Shown: positions 53,380 to 61,955 of the stretch, piece by piece
Position numbering within the stretch: position 1 is the first letter of the stretch
Layout of the letters: the number at the start of each line of letters is the position of its first letter
Source: Echinicola pacifica DSM 19836
GTDB taxonomy: Bacteria > Bacteroidota > Bacteroidia > Cytophagales > Cyclobacteriaceae
NCBI RefSeq assembly: GCF_000373245.1
Contig: NZ_KB890738.1
Location: 594,824 to 658,823 of the forward strand
Length of the DNA: 64,000 bases
Direction of reading: 5' to 3'
Notes under the pieces: model-generated
Told to the model about the DNA's origin: nothing
The model's input: only the letters and a program-made list of their open reading frames with translations
The model's database searches: none
Made by a program: the position numbers and the translations under genes

Positions 53380-54861
53380 ATGATTTCTCACTTTCATCCT
53401 GGAGCCTACTGTTTGATTGCACTACTTTCCCTGAGCCTACTATCCTGCCAGGAAAAAGTCAGTCCAAAACCGAATATTCTATTCATAGCAATAGACGATT
53501 TACGACCAGAATTGGGAGCTTATGGAAAAGAATATGTCCACTCTCCAACTATGGATGCGATTGCAGCGGAGGGAAGTTTATTTACAAATCACTATGTAAC
53601 TGTGCCCACCTGTGGCGCATCCAGGTATAATCTGCTCACTGGAATCTTGCCTAAAACCAAAACGGAGATTGGAAACGATGCGGCGGTAAAACTCATATCG
53701 AATAAATCAAGTAAGGAAAGACCCAAAACCTTCCTGAATGAATTAAGGGAAAATGGTTATTATACGGTAGGCATTGGTAAAATATCTCATCATCCCGATG
53801 GCTATGTTTATGGCTACCAAGAACCAAAAAGCGATATTATAGAGCTTCCGGAAAGTTGGGATGAGATGCTTTTTGACTCAGGGAAATGGGGAACAGGTCA
53901 TAATGCTTTTTTTGGCTATGCAGATGGAAGCAATAGAAACGATAAGAACAAGCAGGTAAAGCCTTACGAGTCTACGGATGTAGAGGACGAGGGATATCCT
54001 GATGGACTTACGGCAAATTTGGCGGTGCAGAAACTTAAGGAATTAAAGCAAAAAGGGCAGCCATTCTTTCTGGGACTGGGATTTTTTAAGCCTCATTTGC
54101 CTTTTACAGCACCCAAGAAGTACTGGGACCTATATAATGAAGGGGATATTCCCCTAGCTCCATTTCCGGCGATTCCAGAAAACAGCTCAAAATCCAGCCT
54201 TCAGGAAAGCGGCGAATTTAACCAATATAGTTTAGGGGAAGAAAAAGCAGGACTAGATTCGGCCATGTCTGATGCTTATTCCCGCAAAATTAGGCATGGC
54301 TATTTGGCCGCAATCAGTTATATAGATGCCCAAATAGGAAAAGTTATTCACAGTTTGGAAGAGCAGGGATTGGCAGAAAATACCATCATCGTACTCTGGG
54401 GAGATCACGGCTGGCATCTGGGAGATCAACTCACCTGGGGAAAGCATACCGTTTTTGAAAGTGCCCTCAAGAGCGTCCTCATCATCAAACGGCCTGGGCA
54501 TAAAGGGGAAAAAATTGATCAGATCGTAAGTACCACAGATATCTACCCCACCATCATGGAAATGCTGCAGCTAGAATCCAGTGAGCAGCTCGATGGCCAG
54601 AGCATGGTATCCCTGATGGATGACCCCAGCACCTCCCAATGGAGAAATACCGCATATAGTTATTTCAGAAATGGCATCTCGCTCCGTGTTCCGGACTATA
54701 GAATGACCCGTTATTTCCGTAAAATCAGCCCTGAAGTGGAGCTATATGATTTAAAAAACGATCCAAATGAAACGATTAATATAGCGGATAAAGCTCCCGA
54801 ACAGGTAAAGCGCCTCGATCCGATCTGGCAAAAAGGCAATACAGGCATTTTTCAAGACTAA
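53380..54861 (+). CDS. Sulfatase lipoprotein, iduronate-2-sulfatase-like
   Basis: The 493-residue protein carries a lipoprotein signal (YCLIALLSLSLLSC, Cys23). The active-site signature has the formylglycine cysteine in TVPTCGASRYNLLTG near residue 80. The metal site is in NILFIAIDDLRPELGAYG, and the C-terminal part has LWGDHGWHLGDQLTWGKHT near 343. It needs an anaerobic or FGE-type maturase, not visible here. It probably desulfates a polysaccharide, such as marine sulfated glycans. No SusCD pair is adjacent. Confidence 0.92.
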   Translation: MISHFHPGAYCLIALLSLSLLSCQEKVSPKPNILFIAIDDLRPELGAYGKEYVHSPTMDAIAAEGSLFTNHYVTVPTCGASRYNLLTGILPKTKTEIGNDAAVKLISNKSSKERPKTFLNELRENGYYTVGIGKISHHPDGYVYGYQEPKSDIIELPESWDEMLFDSGKWGTGHNAFFGYADGSNRNDKNKQVKPYESTDVEDEGYPDGLTANLAVQKLKELKQKGQPFFLGLGFFKPHLPFTAPKKYWDLYNEGDIPLAPFPAIPENSSKSSLQESGEFNQYSLGEEKAGLDSAMSDAYSRKIRHGYLAAISYIDAQIGKVIHSLEEQGLAENTIIVLWGDHGWHLGDQLTWGKHTVFESALKSVLIIKRPGHKGEKIDQIVSTTDIYPTIMEMLQLESSEQLDGQSMVSLMDDPSTSQWRNTAYSYFRNGISLRVPDYRMTRYFRKISPEVELYDLKNDPNETINIADKAPEQVKRLDPIWQKGNTGIFQD

Positions 54862-54994
54862 AGGTAAATTAATGCGCTAGTAAATTAAATACCAGCCTAC
54901 TGATAGAGCCTTGGCGTATTACAGACTTTAATAATTGGATTTGTCAAATAGCAATGTCCGCTTAGCAATCCATTTTGCTTTCAGCAAAACCTCC

Positions 54995-55002
54995 TATATT
55001 TG
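54995..55002 (+). promoter_or_regulatory. -7 element four bases before the MutS-like start
   Basis: TATATTTG matches TAnnTTTG exactly and ends at 55002; the ATG is at 55007. A TTTG lies 17 bases upstream, shorter than the optimal 19. The mRNA would be leaderless or nearly so. Confidence 0.5.
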
Positions 55003-55006
55003 ACTT

Positions 55007-56776
55007 ATGAAAATTGACCTTCGTACTGATTCACCTAAGGAAGATTTGGTGATTTGTAAACGCAAAATGGCTAGCTTATCAATAGCGAGGCTATTTGTCT
55101 TTTTAGCACTTGGAGCCACTTTTATCATTGGGGTGACAGAAATCCGCCCGATATTATTACTTTTTGTACCCTTATCGGCTTTGTTTATCTACCTGATTAT
55201 CCTATATAATGCCCAGAAAGATCGGGCTGCATTCCTAAATTCATTATTGGAAATGGAAAAAGAAAGCTCTTTTCGTCAGGAGAGAATGCTAGATAGTTTG
55301 GATCAGGGAAATGAATTTATGGACAAAAACCATCCATATTGTAATGATTTAGACTTATTTGGTTCCCATTCTTTATTTCAACTGATCAATCATACCGTAA
55401 ATAAAGGAGGCCGGAACCTGCTTGCGCAATGGATGAAAGCAGCTACAGAACCTGTTTTAGCAGAAAAACGATTTTCAGCCATCAAAGAACTGGCAGGAAA
55501 AAACCTATTTGTGCGCAATTTTGAAGCTATAGGAAGGTCATTTCTGAAAGAGGAAAAAACAAAATCCCAATTCTATTCCTGGCTGGAGGAGCCCATCGCA
55601 TGGAAATCCTGGTACTGGCTTCCCATGATCCTAGGACCTGTGGGAGGAATCTCTCTTCTTTCAGCCTGGTTATTCACAGGGATTAATGGGAATTTGATTT
55701 CTCTATGGATTCTAATTGGCATTCCTTTATTAGGCTTAATATTCAAACCCTTATTACAGGCCGCCAAATCAATGCCCAATGAGGGAGATCTCAAAACCTA
55801 TGCGCTTTGGACCAGCGAGATCGAAAAGCTAAATTTCCACCACCCTTATAATAAATCCCTGCAAGCGCCCTTTGTCCAGGAAGACTATAAGGCTTCGGAG
55901 GCTTTAAAGTTCCTGGAACAGCGCAGTTTTATGATCCAAAATAGGATCAATTTGATGTATTTGATTTTCAATCTACTCTTTTGGGTGGATTTTTGGGTTC
56001 TGTTTGGTATAGAGAAGTGGAAGAAAAAATATGCCCATCAGGTGCATAATTGGGAAAGTAACTTTGCTGAATGGCAGGTGATGAGCTCTTTAGCGAGCTT
56101 CACTAATGAGGAGGGGATTAGCTGTGCAATAAGCTGGAATAGCAAAGGAACCATTCATGTGGAAAACCTAAAGCATCCACTCATAAATCCATCAAAATGC
56201 ATAGGAAACGACTTTTCCCTGTCTGAAACTCAGCAATTGTCGCTGCTTACCGGCTCGAATATGAGTGGCAAGACCACCTTCATGCGAACCCTAGGTATCA
56301 ATATGGTCTTGGCCAATCTCGGCCTGAGCCCTTTTGCAGAGAAATTTGAATGCAGCAGTTTCCAATTGTTTACTAGCATGAGGAATTCCGATAATTTAGG
56401 GGAAAGTGTAAGTTCCTTCTATGCGGAATTAGCTAGGATCAAAAACCTGCTGGACCGCGTGGAGAATCAAGAACCCATCTTATTCCTCCTGGATGAAATC
56501 CTGAAAGGCACCAATACAGTAGATCGCATCATGGGAAGTGAGGCGCTAATCCGTCAGCTAGTAAAAACACCCAGTAAAGGAATCATCTCTACACACGATA
56601 TAGAATTGGCCGAATTAAGTGATAAAATCAATGGATTAGTCAACTTTAGCTTCCATAGTGAGATAAAAGACAAAGAAATATTGTTTGATTACAAAATAAA
56701 AAAAGGGCCTTGTCCGAGCTTTAATGCCCACAAACTCATGGAGTTAATGGGTATCCGCTTTGAAACATTTACCTAA
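55007..56776 (+). CDS. Membrane-bound MutS-like ATPase
   Basis: The 589-residue protein has two N-terminal helices (SIARLFVFLALGATFIIGVT, ILLLFVPLSALFIYLIILY) and a further pair near 200-250 before the MutS core. The C-terminal ATPase has Walker A LTGSNMSGKTTFMRTLG near 414, Walker B LFLLDEILKGTN near 492 and the His of GIISTHDIEL near 526. Mismatch-recognition domain I of true MutS is absent, so this belongs to the MutS-related membrane subgroup of unknown role, not to standard mismatch repair. Confidence 0.88.
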   Translation: MKIDLRTDSPKEDLVICKRKMASLSIARLFVFLALGATFIIGVTEIRPILLLFVPLSALFIYLIILYNAQKDRAAFLNSLLEMEKESSFRQERMLDSLDQGNEFMDKNHPYCNDLDLFGSHSLFQLINHTVNKGGRNLLAQWMKAATEPVLAEKRFSAIKELAGKNLFVRNFEAIGRSFLKEEKTKSQFYSWLEEPIAWKSWYWLPMILGPVGGISLLSAWLFTGINGNLISLWILIGIPLLGLIFKPLLQAAKSMPNEGDLKTYALWTSEIEKLNFHHPYNKSLQAPFVQEDYKASEALKFLEQRSFMIQNRINLMYLIFNLLFWVDFWVLFGIEKWKKKYAHQVHNWESNFAEWQVMSSLASFTNEEGISCAISWNSKGTIHVENLKHPLINPSKCIGNDFSLSETQQLSLLTGSNMSGKTTFMRTLGINMVLANLGLSPFAEKFECSSFQLFTSMRNSDNLGESVSSFYAELARIKNLLDRVENQEPILFLLDEILKGTNTVDRIMGSEALIRQLVKTPSKGIISTHDIELAELSDKINGLVNFSFHSEIKDKEILFDYKIKKGPCPSFNAHKLMELMGIRFETFT

Positions 56777-56849
56777 TACTGGTATTTTTGGCATAGCGAT
56801 TGATTATTAAAGAATTATAAACCAATTGTTTCACTAAACAACCAATGTT

Positions 56850-57002
56850 ATGAATTCTTTATTGTATTTGATCGCAGTGATATTATTAATCGGATGGGTA
56901 TTAGGAGCCTTTGTATATAGTGTAGGCGGACTCATTCACATTCTTTTGGTATTGGCAATTATCGCTATTTTGTTCAGACTTATAGGCGGTCGTTCTGTCT
57001 AG
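56850..57002 (+). CDS. Small lmo0937-family membrane protein
   Basis: This 50-residue protein was read directly because it is short. It has two hydrophobic helices: NSLLYLIAVILLIGWVLGAF and LIHILLVLAIIAILFRLIGG, ending GGRSV. This matches the lmo0937 family of tiny membrane proteins seen in many bacteria, often stress-induced. A strong terminator follows 22 bases later. Function unknown. Confidence 0.85.
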   Translation: MNSLLYLIAVILLIGWVLGAFVYSVGGLIHILLVLAIIAILFRLIGGRSV

Positions 57003-57024
57003 TACAAATGTTAAATATCGAAAA

Positions 57025-57054
57025 AAACGCTATCCTCACTAAAGGATAGCGTTT
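57025..57054 (+). terminator. Terminator after the small membrane protein gene
   Basis: AAACGCTATCC and GGATAGCGTTT form an 11-bp hairpin with an 8-base loop, followed by three more T. Confidence 0.9.
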
Positions 57055-57096
57055 TTTGTTTTAATTTTGGGCTATCTCATTCTAAAAAGCAAGAAA

Positions 57097-58236
57097 GTGC
57101 AAGATAATTATCAGCAAAAGACCTTGGGAATACTTGGTGGTGGCCAGTTAGGCCGAATGGTTATTCAGTCCGCCATCAACTATAATATTGATATCCACAT
57201 TTTGGATCCCGATGCCAATGCGCCCTGCAAGACGATTTGCCAGCAATTCACTCATGGAAAGCTCACGGATTTTGATACCGTATATGCTTTTGGCCAGCAA
57301 TGCGATGTGATCACAATAGAAATAGAAAGTGTCAATACGGAAGCCTTGGAGAAGTTGGAGCAGGAAGGCAAGAAGGTATTTCCTCAGGCCAGCATTATTC
57401 GATTAATTCAGGATAAGCGCGCACAGAAGCAATTTTATAAAGAAAATAATATCCCTACTGCTGATTTTATCCTAACGGATAATAAAGATGCAGTGAAGGC
57501 CAATGCCGATTTTCTTCCTGCAGTAAATAAACTAGGCAGAGATGGCTATGATGGAAGAGGAGTACAGATTCTTCGTAATGTAGCAGACTTGGAATTGGCA
57601 TTTGAAGCTCCCAGCTTATTGGAAAAGCTGATTGATTTTGAAACGGAGATATCAGTAATCGTTTCAAGGAATGAAAAAGGGGAAATGTCCTGCTTTCCAC
57701 CAGTGGAATGTTCTTTTCATCCAACTGCCAACTTGGTAGAATTTTTATTTGCGCCAGCGCAAATTTCCTCTGATATCGCAAATAAGGCCTTGGAAGTGGC
57801 CGAAGACATCATAGTAAAATTAGGCATGGTGGGTATATTGGCCGTGGAGATGTTTGTGACGAAGGAGGGAGAAATATTAGTCAATGAAATAGCTCCAAGA
57901 CCACATAATAGCGGTCATCATACGATAGAAGCGAATTATACCAGCCAATTTGAACAGCATTTGCGTAGTGTAATGGGCATGCCTTTAGGGAAAACAGGCC
58001 TTAGAGGACCTGCAGCCATGGTAAATCTCCTTGGAGAAGATGGATATATTGGTGACGCCTTGGTCGAGGGAATGGATGAAGCGATGAAAGAAAAGGGGAT
58101 ATATATACACCTTTATGGTAAAAAAACCACCAAACCTTTCCGAAAAATGGGTCATGTGACTATTTTGGAGGAAAGTGTCGAAGCCTTAAAAGCTAAGGCG
58201 ATGAAAATCAAGGAAATCATTAAGATAAAAGCATAA
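57097..58236 (+). CDS. purK: N5-carboxyaminoimidazole ribonucleotide synthase PurK
   Basis: PurK uses ATP and bicarbonate to convert AIR to N5-CAIR in purine synthesis. The frame has no ATG near the conserved N terminus. A GTG at 57097 gives QDNYQQKTLGILGGGQLGRM; the TTG at 57067 is nearer the hairpin and less likely. ATP-grasp features include VNKLGRDGYDGRGVQI, EKLIDFETEISVIVSR and ILVNEIAPRPHNSGHHTIEA. Length (about 379) is normal. purE follows after three bases. Confidence 0.93.
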   Translation: MQDNYQQKTLGILGGGQLGRMVIQSAINYNIDIHILDPDANAPCKTICQQFTHGKLTDFDTVYAFGQQCDVITIEIESVNTEALEKLEQEGKKVFPQASIIRLIQDKRAQKQFYKENNIPTADFILTDNKDAVKANADFLPAVNKLGRDGYDGRGVQILRNVADLELAFEAPSLLEKLIDFETEISVIVSRNEKGEMSCFPPVECSFHPTANLVEFLFAPAQISSDIANKALEVAEDIIVKLGMVGILAVEMFVTKEGEILVNEIAPRPHNSGHHTIEANYTSQFEQHLRSVMGMPLGKTGLRGPAAMVNLLGEDGYIGDALVEGMDEAMKEKGIYIHLYGKKTTKPFRKMGHVTILEESVEALKAKAMKIKEIIKIKA

Positions 58237-58239
58237 ATT

Positions 58240-58755
58240 ATGAGCAAACAGGTAGGAATCATTATGGGTAGTAAATCTGATCTTCCCATTATGTCTGAAG
58301 CCGCCAAAGCCCTGGAAGAATTGGGTGTAGGTTACGAGCTGACCATCGTATCAGCGCATAGGACTCCGCATAAGATGATCGATTATGCAGAAAGTGCCCG
58401 CCAAAGAGGCGTGAAAGTGATAATTGCTGGCGCCGGTGGGGCAGCTCATCTCCCTGGAATGGTCGCATCTCTCACTTCATTGCCGGTAATCGGTGTACCT
58501 ATAAAATCCTCCAATAGCATAGATGGCTGGGACAGCATACTGTCTATCCTGCAGATGCCCGCTGGAATTCCCGTGGCAACTGTGGCATTAAACGGCTCCA
58601 AAAATGCTGGAATTCTTGCCGCATCTATTATCGGGGCCTTTGATCCTAAAGTAGCCGAAAATATGGAAACTTTCAAAAAGGAATTGAAAGCCAAGGTGGA
58701 AGAAAATGCCAGAGATGTTGAAATCAAAGGATGGAAAGATACCTTGGATGATTAA
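58240..58755 (+). CDS. purE: N5-CAIR mutase PurE (class I)
   Basis: The 171-residue protein isomerises N5-CAIR to CAIR. Class I signatures are complete: GIIMGSKSDLPIM near residue 6, SAHRTPHKM near 44 and IAGAGGAAHLPGMVASLT near 70, with SNSIDGWDSILSILQMPAGI following. It starts three bases after purK and is followed by a strong terminator, so purK-purE form a two-gene operon. Confidence 0.96.
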   Translation: MSKQVGIIMGSKSDLPIMSEAAKALEELGVGYELTIVSAHRTPHKMIDYAESARQRGVKVIIAGAGGAAHLPGMVASLTSLPVIGVPIKSSNSIDGWDSILSILQMPAGIPVATVALNGSKNAGILAASIIGAFDPKVAENMETFKKELKAKVEENARDVEIKGWKDTLDD

Positions 58756-58778
58756 GTCCAAACAAATTTATAAATAGC

Positions 58779-58819
58779 AAAAAAGGCATAAAATCATCAG
58801 TTGATTTTATGCCTTTTTT
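58779..58819 (+). terminator. Terminator of purKE
   Basis: An 18-bp perfect arm pair (AAAAAAGGCATAAAATCA with its complement) encloses a 5-base loop and ends in six T. Confidence 0.93.
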
Positions 58820-58945
58820 GATTCAATTCTATAAGCTGATATACCAGGTCTTAGTTATTGGATAAATCGATTACTATTTTTTTAAGGATAAATCAGCCGA
58901 AGAAATATTCAAAAAACCAGCTCCCTAAGTTTTCTAAGCCTAGGA

Positions 58946-60382
58946 TTACCTCGCTGAACTGTCGCGGTCCTTCAACTCATTGAGTTTGTCCATCAACAAT
59001 TGCCAAGCTTCTTGAAGGTGTCTTTCTTCCACATCCGTCTGTGCAATCACCCAGCGAATAACATAAGTTTCATTGAGCTTGGTATGCGTAAAGAAAGCCT
59101 CACCCGTATCATTTACTGCTTTCATCCATGCTGCATTAAGTATATTAAGCTGCTCAAGCTTCATATACTTATCCACATACCGGAAACATATGACATTCAA
59201 CTCATTAGGTGCAATAATTTCAATATTTTCATGCCTCTCCATCCAATTTTTAACCTTTTTGGCTAATTGCAAATGGTTTCGGAGCTTAGCTCTAATTCCA
59301 GAAACGCCATAAGTCCTGATCACAAACCAAAGTTTAAGCGCCCGAAATCTTCTACCCAACTGAATTCCCCAGTCTCTATAATTTCGAACTTCTTCATCAT
59401 GAGAGGTTTTCAGATATTCAGGGTTAATGGCGAAGGTATTTATTAATGCTGAAGGGTCCTTGATAAACATTATCGAACAATCGAAATTAGTAAACATCCA
59501 TTTGTGTGGATTAAATACAAAACTGTCGGCCATTTCCTGCCCTCTGATCAAGTCACTGCATTCTGGTAATAATAAGGCCGTACCTGCATAGGCGGCATCG
59601 ATATGGTGCCAAACAGAAAATTCAGCACAAATTTTCCCTATATCCTCGATGGAATCCAAGGCGCAAGAGCCTGTCGTTCCTAAGGCAGAAACTACGGCCA
59701 TTGGGATATAGCCTTGCTCTATATCTTCCTGTATAGCCTGCTTTAAAGCTTGAGTATTCATGGAAAAATCGGCATTTACGGGTATTTTAACCAAATTACT
59801 TATCCCCAAACCTGAAATTTTTACAGCTTTATCCACAGAAGAGTGCGCTTCGGTAGAGCAATACACTCGTAGTGGTGAGGAAGGAAAGATCCCTCGGTCA
59901 TTGACGGAAAATTGGGTATATTTTTCCCGGGCAGTGAGTAGGGCACATAAGGTGGCTGTAGAGGCAGTATCCTGAATCACTCCAGTCCATTCTGGTAATA
60001 AACCCATGGATTTCCGTAACCATTCAGTTACTTTAGTTTCTAGTTCGGTGGCTGCTGGCGAAGTAAGCCAGGACATACACTGAGCACCTAAGGTGGCCAT
60101 CAGCATTTCTGCCAAAATAGATGGGGCAGAATTATTCGCTGGAAAATAGCCAAAGAATTTAGGGTGCTGCCAATGGGTCATTCCAGGCAAAATCACTTTT
60201 TCAAAATCCTTGAATATATCTTCAAAATTTTCAGGATGTTCAGGCGCATGATCAGGCAATTTTTGGGCGATCTCGCCAGGAGAGACTTTTGGACTAACGG
60301 AATGGATTTCTTTTTTTTCTAAATAATCCGCCATCCAATCCACAAGGGAATGAGCATTTTTTCTAAATTCAGAATAATTCAT
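58946..60382 (-). CDS. PLP-dependent group II decarboxylase (aromatic-amino-acid type)
   Basis: The 478-residue protein resembles aromatic-L-amino-acid and tyrosine/tryptophan decarboxylases. The substrate entry stretch GMTHWQHPKFFGYFPANNSA is near 72, the PLP-contacting DTASTATLCALL near 138, and the Lys Schiff-base motif NPHKWMFTNFDCS near 291. The His at the PLP ring is in YCSTEAHSSVDK near 170. It would release an aromatic amine such as tyramine or dopamine. It is monocistronic. Two exact TTATCCACA sites are inside (59169, 59829). Confidence 0.92.
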   Translation of the reverse strand: MNYSEFRKNAHSLVDWMADYLEKKEIHSVSPKVSPGEIAQKLPDHAPEHPENFEDIFKDFEKVILPGMTHWQHPKFFGYFPANNSAPSILAEMLMATLGAQCMSWLTSPAATELETKVTEWLRKSMGLLPEWTGVIQDTASTATLCALLTAREKYTQFSVNDRGIFPSSPLRVYCSTEAHSSVDKAVKISGLGISNLVKIPVNADFSMNTQALKQAIQEDIEQGYIPMAVVSALGTTGSCALDSIEDIGKICAEFSVWHHIDAAYAGTALLLPECSDLIRGQEMADSFVFNPHKWMFTNFDCSIMFIKDPSALINTFAINPEYLKTSHDEEVRNYRDWGIQLGRRFRALKLWFVIRTYGVSGIRAKLRNHLQLAKKVKNWMERHENIEIIAPNELNVICFRYVDKYMKLEQLNILNAAWMKAVNDTGEAFFTHTKLNETYVIRWVIAQTDVEERHLQEAWQLLMDKLNELKDRDSSAR

Positions 60383-60829
60383 GTTTAAAAACTATTTTTT
60401 TACACCGCTGAGATTTTCATTTCAAAAGTTAAGTTAAGAGTATTTTAATTCAGCCGTTTCAAAAAACATTGCATATCAATCTTTTTTGGGGCAGGGTTTT
60501 AAAACCATTATCAAGTGAGGGAAAGGAATATCACAGGGATATTAAGGGTTTGAAAAGGAACTTGATCTTTATCAACCAGGCAAAAATTATCTAAACAGAT
60601 GTCGCTTACCAAGCTTAGCAAAAATCACGCATAATATGTCTCAAAAACAAGGTCAGGATGACTAGTGGAAAGGACCCTATTTATGGCGCAGCCTAAATGG
60701 TTTGGGAATTTGAAGGCTCCTGGTCTAAGCTTATCCAGCGCATACACCTCACTTCCAAACAATATGATAGAATATACTGATAACTAGCAGTCTATAAGAG
60801 GAAAATTACCACTCACAAATCAAGGTATA

Positions 60830-60922
60830 GAATCCTTAGGAGAAGCATCAGCACAATTAACTGCAATGACTATGGGAGAGAATTATAATTTTGGCGCAGC
60901 CGAAAACGAATATAGAATAGAA
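60830..60922. repeat. Tandem repeat core, copy 2
   Basis: A 93-bp core from GAATCCTTAGG to TATAGAATAGAA. It differs from the copy at 61051 by one missing T and by GAG in place of TAG. Weaker similarity extends back to about 60715 (CTGGTCTAAGC). Confidence 0.85.
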
Positions 60923-61050
60923 AAGCGCATGGAAAGCAGCTTACGACCTGGGCTAAGCCAGCATAATTCATTGGTAAATTATATGAAATAATAAACTGAT
61001 TACTACCAATTTATAATAGGAAAACCCCCGACCGAAAATCAGGTTATACA

Positions 61051-61144
61051 GAATCCTTTAGGAGAAGCATCAGCACAATTAACTGCAATGACTATGGGAT
61101 AGAATTATAATTTTGGCGCAGCCGAAAACGAATATAGAATAGAA
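61051..61144. repeat. Tandem repeat core, copy 3
   Basis: A 94-bp core from GAATCCTTTAGG to TATAGAATAGAA. It is nearly identical to the copy at 60830, and the weaker similarity extends back to about 60948 (CTGGGCTAAGC). Confidence 0.85.
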
Positions 61145-61186
61145 GAGGGTCGAAGGGAGTCTAAAATACTTATATTATAAGGCCAC

Positions 61187-61945
61187 TTAATGAACGTATG
61201 AACCTGCATTGACATCTATGGTGCTGCCAGTAGCGTGGTCCGAAAGACCGGAACAGAGCAAACAAACCAAGGGAGCGAGGTCTTTGGGCTCGGTGAGGCG
61301 ATCGAGGGCAATATCATTAAGTGCAAAATCCTCACCATACTGCTCCATAAACTCTTTGGCCATCGCGGTACGCACAAAACCAGGGGCGATGATAAAAGCC
61401 TTAATGCCCTCCTTCCCATAATACCGCGCAATGGATCGAGTAAGGCCCACCAAGGCGGATTTGGAAGCTGCATAGGCCAAATAATCTGGGGTGTCCCCCC
61501 GAAAAGCGGCACGAGAACTTATATTTATCAGCCGTCCATTTTGATTCGCCTTAGCATGCTCAATAAATTCCTTACATATAATGGCCAAAGCATGGACATT
61601 TACATCCATCGTCTTCAGCCAAACCTGAGTCCAGACCTCTGTATCGGCATTATCAGGCACTGAAAGTGCAATTCCAGCATTATTTATCACCGCATCTATT
61701 TTGCCATATTTATCCACCAAGGCTGGAATCCACCCTTTTACCTGCTCCAAATCACTAAGGTCACAGGAAACAATATGAGATTTTTGGGGAAGTTTACCCT
61801 GAAGTTCCTGGGCCGCATCCTTATTCTTATTATAATGGATCAAAACCTCGGCTCCAGAAGCGGACAATTGGCTGGAAATAGCTTCTCCAATTCCCCCAGA
61901 AGCACCTGTAACGAGAATTCGCTGATTATTAAGTGAAATATTCAT
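61187..61945 (-). CDS. Short-chain dehydrogenase/reductase, FabG-like
   Basis: The 252-residue protein is a classical SDR. The cofactor motif is LVTGASGGIGEAISSQL near residues 11-27, followed by NNAGIALS near 88. The catalytic Ser is in NISSRAAF near 142 and the YxxxK is in YLAYAASKSALVG near 155. It could be a 3-oxoacyl-ACP reductase or another alcohol dehydrogenase; the substrate is not determined. It lies 10 bases after the GGCT-like gene, so the two may be co-transcribed. Confidence 0.9.
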   Translation of the reverse strand: MNISLNNQRILVTGASGGIGEAISSQLSASGAEVLIHYNKNKDAAQELQGKLPQKSHIVSCDLSDLEQVKGWIPALVDKYGKIDAVINNAGIALSVPDNADTEVWTQVWLKTMDVNVHALAIICKEFIEHAKANQNGRLINISSRAAFRGDTPDYLAYAASKSALVGLTRSIARYYGKEGIKAFIIAPGFVRTAMAKEFMEQYGEDFALNDIALDRLTEPKDLAPLVCLLCSGLSDHATGSTIDVNAGSYVH

Positions 61946-61955
61946 GGTTTATCTA

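Larger units (their letters stand above)
2487..59837. repeat. Dispersed 9-mer TTATCCACA (strong DnaA-box sequence), at least 23 exact copies
   Basis: TGTGGATAA reads on the plus strand at 2487, 11225, 11433, 23836, 25305, 25869, 32101, 33424, 34074, 35598, 42399 and 48927. TTATCCACA reads on the plus strand at 10226, 11153, 36926, 37214, 39753, 40565, 43604, 49732, 53236, 59169 and 59829. Nine are intergenic and 14 are within genes. More than ten 8/9 matches also occur, for example 11060, 35420, 35487 and 37845. Confidence 0.85.
60383..61186. other. Non-coding region with degenerate tandem repeats
   Basis: About 800 bases between the decarboxylase start and the SDR stop. It contains three related units whose shared landmark GGCGCAGCC falls at 60685-60693, 60893-60901 and 61115-61123. 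The first unit is worn down; the last two share long, almost identical cores. No gene is supported. Confidence 0.7.

Noticed and set aside
60865-60991. Possible 41-codon ORF in tandem-repeat copy 2
   Set aside because: No start context, no hydrophobic or family pattern, and the equivalent frame in copy 3 is disrupted by TAG; kept only as part of the repeat finding.
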